Origin: Pararhodobacter sp.
Lineage (GTDB): Bacteria; Pseudomonadota; Alphaproteobacteria; Rhodobacterales; Rhodobacteraceae
Reading direction: 5' to 3'
Assembly (NCBI RefSeq): GCF_034676545.1
Contig: NZ_JAUCBZ010000015.1
Coordinates: 1,023,001-1,087,000, forward strand
Length of the DNA stretch: 64,000 nt
Below the pieces are notes generated by a model, which saw nothing but the letters and a program-made list of their open reading frames with translations, was not told the origin of the DNA and ran no database searches. Each line of letters opens with the position of its first letter. Position 1 is the stretch's first letter. Shown piece after piece: positions 38,008-47,721 of the stretch. Position numbers and translations under genes: made by a program.

Positions 38008-38805
38008 ATGCCCCAGACGATGCCCACCTATTTTATCTCGCATGGCGGCGGTCCCTGGCCCTGGGTGCCGCAGATGCGGGCGCAGTTTCACAACCTCGAA
38101 GCGTCACTCAGGCAAATGGTTGCCGACCTGCCCGCGCCGCCCAAGGCCGTGCTGGTCATTTCCGGTCACTGGGAGGACGCGGTTTTCGCGGTGATGGGGG
38201 CGGCCAATCCGCCGATGCTCTATGACTATTCCGGCTTCCCGCCCGAGACCTATCACATCACCTATCCCGCCCCCGGCGCGCCCGATCTGGCGGCGCGCAC
38301 CGCGGGGTTGATCAAGGCGGCGGGGCTTCCCACCCGGATCGACCCGGATCGCGGCTTTGATCACGGCACTTTTGCGCCCCTGTTCATCCTGTTCCCCGAC
38401 GCAGATGTGCCGGTCTATCAGGTCTCCTTGCGCCACACCTTCGACCCGGCCGAGCATGTCGCGCTGGGCCGCGCCCTCGCACCGCTGCGCGACGAGGGGG
38501 TGATGATCGTCGGCTCGGGTCTGAGCTATCACAACCTGCGCCTGTTCGGGCCGGGTGCGAAAATCCCGTCCGAGGCGTTTGACGCATGGCTGGACGACGC
38601 GCTGGCGCAAGATCCCGACACCCGTCTGCACGCCTTGCTGAACTGGGAGGCCGCCCCCCACGCCCGCACCTGTCATGCACGCGAAGATCATTTTGTGCCG
38701 CTTTTTGCAGCCCTTGGCGCCGCCGAGGGCGAACCCGCCACCCGCATCTACCACGACCGCGATCTGATGGGCGGGGTTACCGCCTCAAGCTATCGGTTCG
38801 GATAG
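38008..38805 (+). CDS. LigB/DODA-type extradiol ring-opening dioxygenase
   Basis: 265-residue class III dioxygenase of the YgiD/DODA group. Metal-binding and catalytic histidines appear in ISHGGGP (His12), ISGHWED, FDHGTFAPL and the C-terminal REDHFVPLFAALG. Relatives open catechol rings such as DOPA or act on small aromatics using Zn or Fe. It has its own gap upstream with a terminator for the previous gene. It is convergent with the methyltransferase-like gene. Physiological substrate unknown. Confidence 0.88.
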   Translation: MPQTMPTYFISHGGGPWPWVPQMRAQFHNLEASLRQMVADLPAPPKAVLVISGHWEDAVFAVMGAANPPMLYDYSGFPPETYHITYPAPGAPDLAARTAGLIKAAGLPTRIDPDRGFDHGTFAPLFILFPDADVPVYQVSLRHTFDPAEHVALGRALAPLRDEGVMIVGSGLSYHNLRLFGPGAKIPSEAFDAWLDDALAQDPDTRLHALLNWEAAPHARTCHAREDHFVPLFAALGAAEGEPATRIYHDRDLMGGVTASSYRFG

Positions 38806-38814
38806 GAGTGCGGG

Positions 38815-39450
38815 TCAGCGGGCCCAGCCAGCCCAGCGCGGCCAGCCCAACCAGCGCGGCACGCGCTGCGCGTAAACGTTCCAGCCGGGCACCTCTTGCA
38901 TCACGGTTTCCTCCTGCCGCACTTGTGCAATGGCAGAGCCTGTGACCAGAACGGCGGCGACCAGCATCGGCCCACCACCAAACGGCACCGACAGCCAGAA
39001 CAGCGCGATTTGCCCCAGGAAAACCGGATTGCGCGACCAGGCAAACGGCCCCGAGGTGACCAGCGCCCCGGTTTCGCCCGATGCCGTACCGACCCGCCAA
39101 GAGCGGCCCATATGGGCTTGTGATGCCAAGGCAAACAGGGCGGCCAGTGCGGCAAGGCCGGGCCAGAGCATCGCGCCCGACCACGGGTTGCCGACCAGTG
39201 GCCACAGCACCAGAATGACAAATCCCAGAAGGAACCCCAGCACCCTCGGCGCTTGCCCCGGTCTGCCCAGGATCCAAACGGGCGTGCCCGCGCGCCGCAT
39301 GGCAAGGCCGGTCAGGATGAAGAACCCCGCGACATAGGCGACGCCGATACTCCAGCCAAAGATCTCAGATTGTGTCGTCGCGTTGCGCCCGATAGCGCAT
39401 CCTGCGGCAGGTGACGCCGCATCGGTCCAGGGGCAAGGCTTTGGGGTCAT
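38815..39450 (-). CDS. Isoprenylcysteine methyltransferase-like (ICMT/PEMT) membrane protein
   Basis: 211-residue membrane protein with about five spans. The S-adenosylmethionine-binding signature is visible as TSGPFAWSRNPVFLGQ near residue 135, then EETVMQ near the end. Members methylate lipids or small thiols, or are of unknown role. The start at 39450 gives MTPKPCPWTDAAS; the open frame extends 21 codons further upstream without similarity. No clear partner. Confidence 0.78.
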   Translation of the reverse strand: MTPKPCPWTDAASPAAGCAIGRNATTQSEIFGWSIGVAYVAGFFILTGLAMRRAGTPVWILGRPGQAPRVLGFLLGFVILVLWPLVGNPWSGAMLWPGLAALAALFALASQAHMGRSWRVGTASGETGALVTSGPFAWSRNPVFLGQIALFWLSVPFGGGPMLVAAVLVTGSAIAQVRQEETVMQEVPGWNVYAQRVPRWLGWPRWAGWAR

Positions 39451-39549
39451 GTTGGCCTTGAAAATGCAGGGACACAGTGGGCCAACACCCTTAACAACGG
39501 GTAAACCCTGCAAGCTAACGCACTGAATTGGCGTGGTTTCGGATTTGTC

Positions 39550-39579
39550 CCCCCGTGGGACCGCTGTGTCCCACGGGGG
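39550..39579 (-). terminator. Hairpin after the DUF4139 gene
   Basis: A 12-bp perfect stem CCCCCGTGGGAC/GTCCCACGGGGG with a 6-nt loop, just past the leftward DUF4139 stop. The leftward tail is ACAAATCC, so it is an imperfect intrinsic terminator. Confidence 0.6.
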
Positions 39580-39591
39580 AATTTGCGCACA

Positions 39592-41505
39592 TCAGGCCCC
39601 GATCAGCGCCGCAATCTGCGCCCGCAAATCCTGAACCCGCTGCCGCGCCGCCTCACGGGCGGATTGAGTCGCCGTGATATCGGCATCAATCGCATCCACC
39701 CGCGCCCGCCGATCCCGGTTTGCCTGACTGTCATCCCCCAGTTGCACGATCAGATTGACCAGCCGCATTTGCTCGCGCTCCAGCGTCTGAATATCCGTGT
39801 CCGCCTTGCGCTGCTCTTGCTCGGCCTCGGTGATTTGCTGGCGCAGCCCCGTCAATTCCGTCAACGTCGCCCGGATCACAGGGTCGGTTGTGCGCGTCTC
39901 CCAGAAGGCCAGCGTATTGAGGTCGATATCCAGCAACCCCACCCGCCGCAACCGAGGCTGCCGCTCGGTGATCGTCAGGCTTTCCCGCGCACCCGCCGCG
40001 ACATGGACAACCCAGCGCCACGCATCGGGCCGCTCCTCGCCGCCGACGGTGCTGGAAACCGTCCAGTCAGCGCGGCGCGGGTGATCAATCGTGATGTCCC
40101 GGTCCGCGCCCGGCGCGCCCTCGATCCGATAGGTCGTGCGGCGTTCCAGATCCTCGGTGACATACAGCAGCCCATTCGACAGCCGCATCTCGCGCACCGA
40201 TTCCGTGGCGGCGGCCTCCTCGCGGATTTCAACGGCGGTATCGCGGGCGAATTCGACGATCTCGGTGGCACCGGGGGCCAGTTCGGGGATCATCGCGTCG
40301 CCGGCATGGCCGCGCCCGTCCTCATACAGGGTCAGCACACCCGCCGGCAGCCGCAAGGGCAGCGGGTTTTCCAAAGACAAGGCAATCGCCGGGTGGGTTT
40401 CGCCAGAGCCGCCGCGATAGAGGGTCAGCCGCGCGTCGGGCAGGAGTTCCGAGAGGAATGGCACGCTCATCATCTGGCCCGCCGCCAGAGTCACCGGCGT
40501 GTCCAGCGTGAAGCGGCTGAAGCTGTCGCCGTCATCGGCCGTAACCTGCACCGACGCGGTGCTGTCGGCCATTTGATCGAACATCGGCGCGGCTTCGGCC
40601 GCCATCACCCCGCGCCCCATCGCGATCGAGGCCATCGGCATGGGCGGCGGCATCGCGGAAATATCCTGCTCGCGGTTGGCATAGCGCCGCTCATAGAGCC
40701 GCGCCTGAATGGCGCGCACCGACCCGGTGGCCAGCGTCAGGTTGATGTCCTGCCAGTCGATCCCGGTGGTGTTTTCAACCACCGCCCAACCGATCAGACG
40801 AATGCCCTCGGAGGTATCAACCGCCCGCCAGGCCGTGCGCCACAGGGGCGCGTTTTGCAGATAGACCAGCCCGACCTCACGCGTACTGTCATCATCGGAC
40901 CCCAGCGCCAATTCCACACGCCGAGGGTTGGCCGACCCGCGCCACGCCCGCAATGCCGCGGTCAGGGTTGCCTGATCCGCCGCATCCGAGAACCGTACGC
41001 TGAGCGCGTCCTCCATGACAAAGCTGTGCAGGGTGCCGTCGTCGCCTTGCAGGTTCAGGATATTGCAGGTCGCGTCGTCACAAGGGCGCTGGCTGACGCC
41101 CATGTTCAGCCCCTCCCAGGTCTCGCCACGGCGCTGCACGGTCAGCGGCGCGCCGATCATTGCCGACATCAGGCGCGCGGGGTCGGTTACATCGTCGGGG
41201 CCGAAGGGGAAATGCGCGAAGCTGTCCTCGAAACTGCCCGGCCCGGTCAACGTGACATGCGGCACTGCGCCCGCCGGATCGAGCACCCAGAGGCTTTTGA
41301 GAAAGTCGTCGATTTCATCACGCGCCACGGACAGGCGGATCGGCTCCTCGCCCATCGTGCCCGTGGCTTCGATCATGGCCAACCCGGCGGTGGATAGCGT
41401 CACCCCCCGGATCGCGGTTTCGGCAGAGAGGGGAAAGGCAAGGACCAGACCGCTGAGGGCCAGCAAAACAGAACGACGCAAAGGCAGGGGGACAAGACGG
41501 GACAT
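39592..41505 (-). CDS. DUF4139 (MuiA-like) exported protein
   Basis: 637-residue protein with a signal peptide (MSRLVPLPLRRSVLLALSG to FPLSAETA). The body is a DUF4139-type beta-rich domain (YLQNAPLWRTAWRAV, VVENTTGIDWQDINLTL), and the last 100 residues form a coiled coil rich in Gln, Glu and Arg. The mucoidy-inhibitor-like architecture is partly permuted compared with eukaryotic and other bacterial relatives. Probably periplasmic. The start at 41505 is set by the signal peptide; about 60 codons upstream are open without meaning. Function unknown. Confidence 0.83.
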   Translation of the reverse strand: MSRLVPLPLRRSVLLALSGLVLAFPLSAETAIRGVTLSTAGLAMIEATGTMGEEPIRLSVARDEIDDFLKSLWVLDPAGAVPHVTLTGPGSFEDSFAHFPFGPDDVTDPARLMSAMIGAPLTVQRRGETWEGLNMGVSQRPCDDATCNILNLQGDDGTLHSFVMEDALSVRFSDAADQATLTAALRAWRGSANPRRVELALGSDDDSTREVGLVYLQNAPLWRTAWRAVDTSEGIRLIGWAVVENTTGIDWQDINLTLATGSVRAIQARLYERRYANREQDISAMPPPMPMASIAMGRGVMAAEAAPMFDQMADSTASVQVTADDGDSFSRFTLDTPVTLAAGQMMSVPFLSELLPDARLTLYRGGSGETHPAIALSLENPLPLRLPAGVLTLYEDGRGHAGDAMIPELAPGATEIVEFARDTAVEIREEAAATESVREMRLSNGLLYVTEDLERRTTYRIEGAPGADRDITIDHPRRADWTVSSTVGGEERPDAWRWVVHVAAGARESLTITERQPRLRRVGLLDIDLNTLAFWETRTTDPVIRATLTELTGLRQQITEAEQEQRKADTDIQTLEREQMRLVNLIVQLGDDSQANRDRRARVDAIDADITATQSAREAARQRVQDLRAQIAALIGA

Positions 41506-41740
41506 CAGGGAAACTCCGCTGGACAAGAATTGCCGCGAGTTTGCGCTTTTGGCCGCGTTGCCACAAGCGCCCGCCTGATCACCAAGTTGCGCGCGGCGCG
41601 TGATACTGCAGGTTTCCGCCCAGCCGGGGTTGGGTTGGGCTGCCGGAGTGCCTAGATCAAAGCCTCGTGACGACTTGCGCTTGCCCATTCTGACCGGGTC
41701 TCTTAAGCCGAGTGCAGACTGAACCCTGGAAGGCCCTGAT

Positions 41741-42799
41741 ATGAGCGACGCTGCACAACTCGAAACCCGCGCCCCCTCGCGGAAGGTCAGCGCACTGTCG
41801 GGGCTGTGGCCTTTCCTGAAGGTCTACCAAGGGCTTTTGCTGGGCTCGCTGCTGGCGCTGATGCTGACGGCGGGGGTGTCGCTGTCGCTGCCCTTGGCGG
41901 TGCGCCGGGTTGTCGATGGGTTCGGCACCGGCGAGTTGGAAATCCTGAACCAGTATTTTGGCGCGGCACTGGCTCTGGCCGGGTTGTTGGCGGTTGGCAC
42001 CGGGCTGCGGTATTACATGGTCACACGGCTGGGCGAGCGGGTGGTGGCCGACATCCGCAAGGCGTTGTTCGAGCGTGTGATCGCCATGTCACCCGCCTTC
42101 TATGAGCGCATCATGTCCGGTGAAGTCCTGTCACGGCTGACAACGGACACCACCTTGATTCAGTCGATCATCGGCTCGTCGGTATCGGTGGCGTTGCGCA
42201 ATGTGTTGATGCTGTTTGGCGGCTTGGTGCTGTTGGCGCTGACCTCGGCCAAGCTGACCGGGCTGGTGTTGTTGCTGGTGCCGGCGGTCGTGGTGCCGAT
42301 CATCGTGCTGGGGCGGCGGTTGCGGCGGTTGAGCCGTGAAAACCAGGACTGGATCGCGGTCAGCAGCGGCAATGCCTCGGAGGCGTTGAGTGCTGCGCAA
42401 ACCGTGCAGGCGTTTACCCATGAGGGGCGCTCGACCACGAAATTCAACGAGGTCACGGAAAAATCCTTTGACGTGGCGATGGTCCGCATCCTGACTCGCG
42501 CGGCGATGACGGTGATCATCATCGCGCTGGTCTTCGCGGGTATCGTCGGTGTCTTGTGGATCGGTGCGCTGGACGTGCGCGAAGGCATGATGACGGTCGG
42601 CGAGTTGGTGCAATTCGTGATCTATTCGGTGCTGGTGGCCGGTGCGGTTGGGGCGTTGTCGGAAATCTGGGGCGAGTTGCAGCGGGCGGCCAGGGGCGAC
42701 CGAGCGCTTGATGGAGCTGATGGCCACCGTGGATACCGTGCAGGACCCTGCCGCGCCCAAGGCGCTGCCGGTGCCGGTGCTGGGCGCGGTCAGCTTTGA
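41741..42799 (+). pseudogene. MsbA-like ABC exporter, N-terminal part (frameshifted)
   Basis: Residues 1-315 are the six-helix transmembrane domain of a half-size ABC exporter, with ERVVADIRKALFERV and the GNASEALSAAQTVQAF coupling region. After ELQRAA the frame loses similarity and ends in a Gly/Ala/Arg-rich tail. Removing the A at 42692 restores [16 protein letters not shown] and joins it to the ATPase part in the next entry, giving one 1.8-kb gene (41741-43553). The cargo (lipid or drug) is unknown. The break is one base and not in a homopolymer. Confidence 0.85.
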
Positions 42800-43553
42800 C
42801 AACGTGCGCTTTCACTATCCGTCACGGCCCAAACAATCAGCACTGGACGGGATTTCGCTGCACGTTGAACCCGGCGAGACGATCGCGCTGGTCGGCCCGT
42901 CAGGCGCGGGGAAATCGACGATCATTCAGTTGCTGATGCGGTTCTATGACCCGCAAGAAGGCGCGATCCGGCTGGATGGGATCGACCTGCGCGACCTGAA
43001 CCGCGCCGATCTGCGCGGGGCGATGGCGCTGGTGCCGCAAGATCCGGTGATCTTTGCCACCACCGCGCGCGAGAATATCCGCTTTGGTCGCCCCTCTGCC
43101 ACGGATGCCGAGATCGAGATCGCCGCCGAAGCCGCCGCGGCGCACGAGTTCATCAATGCGCTGCCGGATGGCTACGACACCCAGTTGGGCGAACGCGGCG
43201 TGATGCTGTCGGGCGGGCAAAAGCAGCGCATCGCCATTGCGCGCGCCATTCTGCGCGATGCGCCGGTGTTGCTGCTGGACGAGGCGACCTCGGCGCTGGA
43301 TGCGGAAAGCGAGCGCGCGGTGCAAAAAGCGGTCGAGCGGTTGTCCGAGGGGCGCACCACCTTGGTGGTGGCGCACCGCCTGGCAACCGTGCGCAAGGCC
43401 GACCGGATCGTGGTGTTCGACCATGGCACGATTGTTGCCACCGGCACCCACGCCGAGTTGGTGGCCGAGGGTGGCTTGTATGCGCGGCTGGCCCGCTTGC
43501 AGTTCACCGATGGTTTTGACGAGGTTGCGGTGACACCCGACGCCACGGCATAG
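42642..43553 (+). pseudogene. MsbA-like ABC exporter, C-terminal ATPase part (frameshifted)
   Basis: Carries the complete nucleotide-binding domain: Walker [11 protein letters not shown]-loop LVPQDPVIF, signature [16 protein letters not shown], Walker [12 protein letters not shown] and H-loop VVAHRLATV. The open frame extends upstream to 42642, but the first residues belong to the wrong frame; similarity begins at 42693. No ribosome site precedes 42642. It is the second half of the exporter gene described in the previous entry, and an ATPase alone would not transport. Confidence 0.85.
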
Positions 43554-43628
43554 CCGCGAGCCAATTGCATCGGCGCGGCAAACCCGTCATTCTTCTGCCA
43601 TGAGCGCCACAAGACCGCGCAGGGGAGG

Positions 43629-45530
43629 ATGACAATGACACAAAAGTTTTCAGACGTTGCAGACCGCAATGCCATCGAGGCCCAGATGCCTTGGTCCGAG
43701 CGGGATATTCCTGCCACCGTTTACGAACAGATAACCCGCACGCGGCACGCTTTTGGCAAACGCAATGCGCTGTCCTATCAAATGTTCTCGGATGACGGGG
43801 CCAAGGCGGAAACCCTGACCTGGGATGCGTTTCACGGCAAGATCACGCAAGCCGCCAATCTGTTTCGCAGCCTTGGTGTCAAGGAAGGCGATACCGTCGC
43901 CTATGTCCTTCCGACCATCAACGAGACCGCGATCACCCTGTTTGGCGCGATGACCGCCGGAATCGTCAACCCGATCAACCCGCTGCTGGAGCCCGAAAAG
44001 ATTGCCGGGATCCTGCGCGAGACCAAGGCCAAGGTCGTGGTGACGCTGCGCTCGTTCCCGAAATCGGATGTCGCGCAAAAAGTGTCCGAAGCCGTGTCCC
44101 ATGCGCCCGACGTGAAATATGTGGTCGAAGTGGACATGAACCGCTATCTGACCGGGCTGAAGAAATTCATCGTGCCCTTGATCCGCCCCAAAAACCCGGT
44201 GCATCACACGGCGCGCGTGTTGAATTTTGCCACGGAACTGGCCAAGCAATCCGATCAGCGCCTGACCTTCGATCTGCCGAAAACCGACCGGGTTTGCGCC
44301 TATTTCCACACCGGCGGCACGACGGGTACGCCCAAGGTGGCGCAGCACAAGGCGTCGGGGATCCTGTACAACGGCTGGCTTGGCGCAGAGTTGCTGTTCA
44401 CGGAAAAAGACATCGTGATCTGCCCGCTGCCGCTGTTCCACGTCTTTGCCGCGTATCCCGGCATGATGAGCGTCATTTTTGCCGGTGCCCACATGGTCTT
44501 GCCAACGCCGCAGGGCTACCGCGGCGAAGGAGTGTTCGACAATTTCTGGAAACTGGTGGAACGCTGGCAGGCGACGTTTGTCTATTCGGTGCCGACCGCG
44601 CTGTCGGCGCTGATGCAACGCAAGATCAATGCCGATATTTCGTCGCTTCAAGGCGGGTTCTCGGGGTCTGCGGCGCTGCCGATCGAGCTGTACAAACGCT
44701 TCAAGGAAGCGACCGGCGTGTCGATCCTCGAGGGGTATGGCCTGACCGAAGCGACGTGCCTTGTGTCGATCAATCCGCCGGTGGGCGAAAAGAAGATCGG
44801 CTCGGTCGGGATTCCGTTTCCGTATTGCGAGGTACGGATCCTGAACTGCGATGCGGAGGGCAATATCGTCAAGGAAATGGCGGTCGATGAAGTCGGCGAA
44901 ATCTGTGTCGCCAATCCGGGGACCTGGGCGGGCAAGACCTATACCGAAACCGACAAGAACAAGGGCCTCTATGCCGAGGGGAAATACCTGCGCACCGGCG
45001 ACCTGGGGCGGTTGGACAAGGACGGGTATCTGTGGATCACCGGGCGCGCCAAGGATCTGATCATTCGCGGCGGCCACAACATCGACCCGGCGATGATCGA
45101 AGAGGCGATGCTCAGTCATCCGGCGGTCGGCTTTGCCGGCGCGATTGGTCAGCCGGATGCGGTGGCGGGCGAATTGCCCTGCGTCTATGTCGAACTGGTC
45201 GAGGGGCAAACCGCAACCTGGCGCGAATTGCTGGACCATGCCGCATCGCGGGTGTCCGAGCGTGCGGCAGTGCCAAAGCACGTTGAAATCCTGGCCGAAT
45301 TGCCGAAAACCGCGGTAGGCAAAGTGTTCAAACCGGATTTGCGCCGCATGGCGATCACGCGGGTGTTCAACGAGACGTTCGAGAAAGCGCAACTGGCGGT
45401 GACCGTCAGTCAGGTGTTCGAGGACAAGAAGCGCGGCTTGGTGGCGCGTTTGGCGAAATCGGGGGCCGTGGATGAGGCCAAAGTGGCCGAGCTCATGGGC
45501 CAATTCACCATACCGTGGGAGTGGGCTTGA
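43629..45530 (+). CDS. Acyl-CoA synthetase (AMP-forming)
   Basis: 633-residue member of the AMP-binding ligase family. It has the P-loop FHTGGTTGTPKVAQH near residue 225, the adenylation motif LEGYGLTEATC near 370, YLRTGDLGRLDKDGY and RAKDLIIRGGHNIDP, then a C-terminal lysine in LPKTAVGKVFK. It activates fatty or aryl acids to CoA thioesters via acyl-AMP. The start is at 43629 (GAGG upstream); Met at 43635 is possible. A terminator follows. Chain specificity cannot be read from sequence. Confidence 0.92.
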   Translation: MTMTQKFSDVADRNAIEAQMPWSERDIPATVYEQITRTRHAFGKRNALSYQMFSDDGAKAETLTWDAFHGKITQAANLFRSLGVKEGDTVAYVLPTINETAITLFGAMTAGIVNPINPLLEPEKIAGILRETKAKVVVTLRSFPKSDVAQKVSEAVSHAPDVKYVVEVDMNRYLTGLKKFIVPLIRPKNPVHHTARVLNFATELAKQSDQRLTFDLPKTDRVCAYFHTGGTTGTPKVAQHKASGILYNGWLGAELLFTEKDIVICPLPLFHVFAAYPGMMSVIFAGAHMVLPTPQGYRGEGVFDNFWKLVERWQATFVYSVPTALSALMQRKINADISSLQGGFSGSAALPIELYKRFKEATGVSILEGYGLTEATCLVSINPPVGEKKIGSVGIPFPYCEVRILNCDAEGNIVKEMAVDEVGEICVANPGTWAGKTYTETDKNKGLYAEGKYLRTGDLGRLDKDGYLWITGRAKDLIIRGGHNIDPAMIEEAMLSHPAVGFAGAIGQPDAVAGELPCVYVELVEGQTATWRELLDHAASRVSERAAVPKHVEILAELPKTAVGKVFKPDLRRMAITRVFNETFEKAQLAVTVSQVFEDKKRGLVARLAKSGAVDEAKVAELMGQFTIPWEWA

Positions 45531-45591
45531 GCGGTCTTGACCTGTTAAACGGAGATCACGCCACGGCGTGATCAGGTCTATTCTCAGAAAG

Positions 45592-45617
45592 AAGGGCGCG
45601 GGATGACCGCGCCCTTT
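45592..45617. terminator. Bidirectional terminator between acyl-CoA synthetase and lipase-like gene
   Basis: A 10-bp stem AAGGGCGCGG/CCGCGCCCTT with a GATGA loop, between convergent genes. A second smaller hairpin GATCACGC-CACG-GCGTGATC is at 45554-45573. Confidence 0.65.
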
Positions 45618-45647
45618 GCCATGCGGCCGCCCAAGCGCGTGCTATGG

Positions 45648-46385
45648 TCAGGGATTCGAGAGTTTTCGCAAGGCGCCCAGCAGCGTGATGCCGTGATCAA
45701 ACACGCCGTTGCGCAGGAATTCCAGCACCTCGGCGATGGCAACGGGATTGAGCATGATCAAGGTATGCGTGGCACCGATCACGATGTGATCGCGCATCCC
45801 GTCGATGCGCGTGCTGGCCACCGAAACCGTGCCATCATTCGGTCCGTCGATCACGATGGGGCCCAGCGGATTGATCGGCACGTCACCGGCAATGATCCCC
45901 AGTTCGAAATCCACCGACGGCGGCAATTGGTGCAGCGCCGACCCTTCATCTGTGCCCAGTTGCGGCACGGCGGGGCCGTTGAGCCAGATCATGGCGCGGC
46001 GCGTCAGGTCGGATTCGGCAAAGGTATCGACGATTTCCGAGCCGTGGTTCGGGGGGGCCAGCATCACCACGCGACCCAGGTTTTCAGGGTGCGCATTTGC
46101 CAGCCACGCCCGGACGAGGATACCGCCCAGAGAATGGGTGACGAAATGCATGCGTTCGGTGCCGCATTGCGCGGCGGATTGCCCGACGTAATCCACAAGG
46201 GCGCTGACCGGGGCGTCCTGGGAGGGGTAGGTGTGGTTGACAACCCGGTAATGGTGGAATTGCAGCACTTCTTCCAACATGCGCATCGAGTTTTCGGTAC
46301 GCGACAACCCATGCAGCAGGACCACGCAATCGGCGCGGGCGGCAGAGGTGGTGAGAAGCAGGATCAGGAGGGAAAGGATACGCAT
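45648..46385 (-). CDS. Exported alpha/beta hydrolase (lipase-like)
   Basis: 245 residues with a signal peptide MRILSLLILLLTTSAARA and a short alpha/beta hydrolase fold. It has VVLLHGLSRT near the N-terminus, the nucleophile elbow THSLGG near residue 85 and APPNHGSE, typical of PGAP1-like or triacylglycerol lipases; the late DHIVIGATHTLIM supplies the catalytic His. Probably periplasmic or outer-membrane associated. No cysteine lipobox is seen. Substrate unknown. Confidence 0.85.
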   Translation of the reverse strand: MRILSLLILLLTTSAARADCVVLLHGLSRTENSMRMLEEVLQFHHYRVVNHTYPSQDAPVSALVDYVGQSAAQCGTERMHFVTHSLGGILVRAWLANAHPENLGRVVMLAPPNHGSEIVDTFAESDLTRRAMIWLNGPAVPQLGTDEGSALHQLPPSVDFELGIIAGDVPINPLGPIVIDGPNDGTVSVASTRIDGMRDHIVIGATHTLIMLNPVAIAEVLEFLRNGVFDHGITLLGALRKLSNP

Positions 46386-46457
46386 GCGGTCAGTATACCT
46401 CTCGCCATCCCGAGACAGAAGCGCAAGAATGGGGTGCAGCGTAATTAGGGGGACACG

Positions 46458-46904
46458 ATGACGCGAGCGCCAAGGTTGGCTGTACGGGCGGTGATCGTAC
46501 GCGACGGACGGTTGCTGATCGTGAACGCGTATCCGGGCGATGTCAGCGACTTATGGTGCGCGCCGGGCGGCGGGGTGGAGCGCGGCGCGTCGATGCCCGA
46601 TAACCTGCAACGCGAAATATTCGAGGAGACGGGCCTGGCGGTGCGGGTCGGCGCGCCGTGTCTGGTCAATGAGTTTCACGACCCGAAAAGCGGGTTTCAT
46701 CAGGTTGATGTCTATTTCCATGCGCAGGTGATCGGTCGGGCGCGGATCGACGCGCATCGCGACCCCGAGGGGATCGTGAACCGGCATCAATGGGTGACCG
46801 AGGCGGAATTGCGGGCGCTGCGCTACAAGCCCGACAGCTTGCCGCAGATCGCCTTTGGCGCGGGCGGAATTCTTTATGATCCGCTGGAAGTGATCGTGCG
46901 TTGA
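46458..46904 (+). CDS. Nudix hydrolase
   Basis: 148 residues. The Nudix box is present as GGVERGASMPDNLQ followed by REIFEETGL, with an Ala at the position of the first Glu of the GX5EX7REUXEEXGU consensus, while the metal-binding REUXEE part is intact. It hydrolyses a nucleoside-diphosphate-linked compound. A GGGGGA ribosome site lies 4 nt before the ATG. Substrate unknown. Confidence 0.88.
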   Translation: MTRAPRLAVRAVIVRDGRLLIVNAYPGDVSDLWCAPGGGVERGASMPDNLQREIFEETGLAVRVGAPCLVNEFHDPKSGFHQVDVYFHAQVIGRARIDAHRDPEGIVNRHQWVTEAELRALRYKPDSLPQIAFGAGGILYDPLEVIVR

Positions 46905-46908
46905 GCCG

Positions 46909-47721
46909 TCAGTCCATGCCCATGCGTTTCAGGTAGCCCTCGATCAGCGGTACATCGGAGGGGTTGTTGAGTTCCCAGAACGCGGCACCGGGTGCCGAGA
47001 CTTCCACGGCGGCGATCCTGTGCCCGTGTTCGAGGAAGCGCAATTGTTCGAGGCCCTCGATCTTTTCAAGTTGACCGGCCGTCAGGCCCGCATACAGGCG
47101 CAATGCCTCGGGCGTATAGGCGTAAAGCCCGACGTGGTGAAACACGGGGATTTCATCGCCGGGTTTGAGGCCGTCGGCGTAGGGGATCACCTCTTTGGAG
47201 AAATAGATCGCATTGCCCAGCGCGTCACGCACCACGGTGGTTCCGCCGACGCGCCCCGCCTTGCGGTCGGTGCGGAAATTGTCCAGCGCCTCGCGGTCGC
47301 AGCGCAGGACGGGCGTGGCGACCTGGCGGGTGTCGTCGGCGCGCATCGCGGCAATCAGGGCCGAGACGAAATGCGGCGGGGTCAGCGGCGCGTCGCCTTG
47401 CAGGTTGACGATGATTGGCTGCGTCAACCCCGCACGGGTGACGGCCTGCGCCACGCGTTCGGTGCCGTTGGCGCAGGACGGGTCGGTCATGATGACCTCG
47501 GCGCCGATGCGCTTGGCCTCGGCTTTGATGCGGTCGTCGTCGGTGGCGACATAAACGCCGGTCACGCCCCGGTTGGCAACGGCGGCGGCGCGGGCGGCCA
47601 TCACGCTGCGCTCCAGCAAGCTGCGCGCGACGCCGTTCGCGCCCGTCAGCGTGGCCAAGGGCTTGGCCGGGTAGCGCGTCGAGGCATAGCGGGCGGGGAT
47701 GATGATGACGGCATCACGCAT
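46909..47721 (-). CDS. kdsB: CMP-Kdo synthetase KdsB
   Basis: 3-deoxy-manno-octulosonate cytidylyltransferase, 270 residues. It activates Kdo with CTP for lipopolysaccharide inner core assembly. The N-terminus IIIPARYASTRYPAKPL is the nucleotide-binding motif, and NLQGDAPL and PCLR-like VLRCD follow. It overlaps kdsA by 8 bp and is last in the kdsD-kdsA-kdsB operon. Confidence 0.95.
   Translation of the reverse strand: MRDAVIIIPARYASTRYPAKPLATLTGANGVARSLLERSVMAARAAAVANRGVTGVYVATDDDRIKAEAKRIGAEVIMTDPSCANGTERVAQAVTRAGLTQPIIVNLQGDAPLTPPHFVSALIAAMRADDTRQVATPVLRCDREALDNFRTDRKAGRVGGTTVVRDALGNAIYFSKEVIPYADGLKPGDEIPVFHHVGLYAYTPEALRLYAGLTAGQLEKIEGLEQLRFLEHGHRIAAVEVSAPGAAFWELNNPSDVPLIEGYLKRMGMD

Noticed and set aside
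39583..41397. 604-codon rightward frame within the DUF4139 gene
   Set aside because: Shadow of the leftward gene, no start signal and biased composition.
43650..45503. 617-codon frame antisense to the acyl-CoA synthetase
   Set aside because: Same reason: antisense shadow caused by codon bias.
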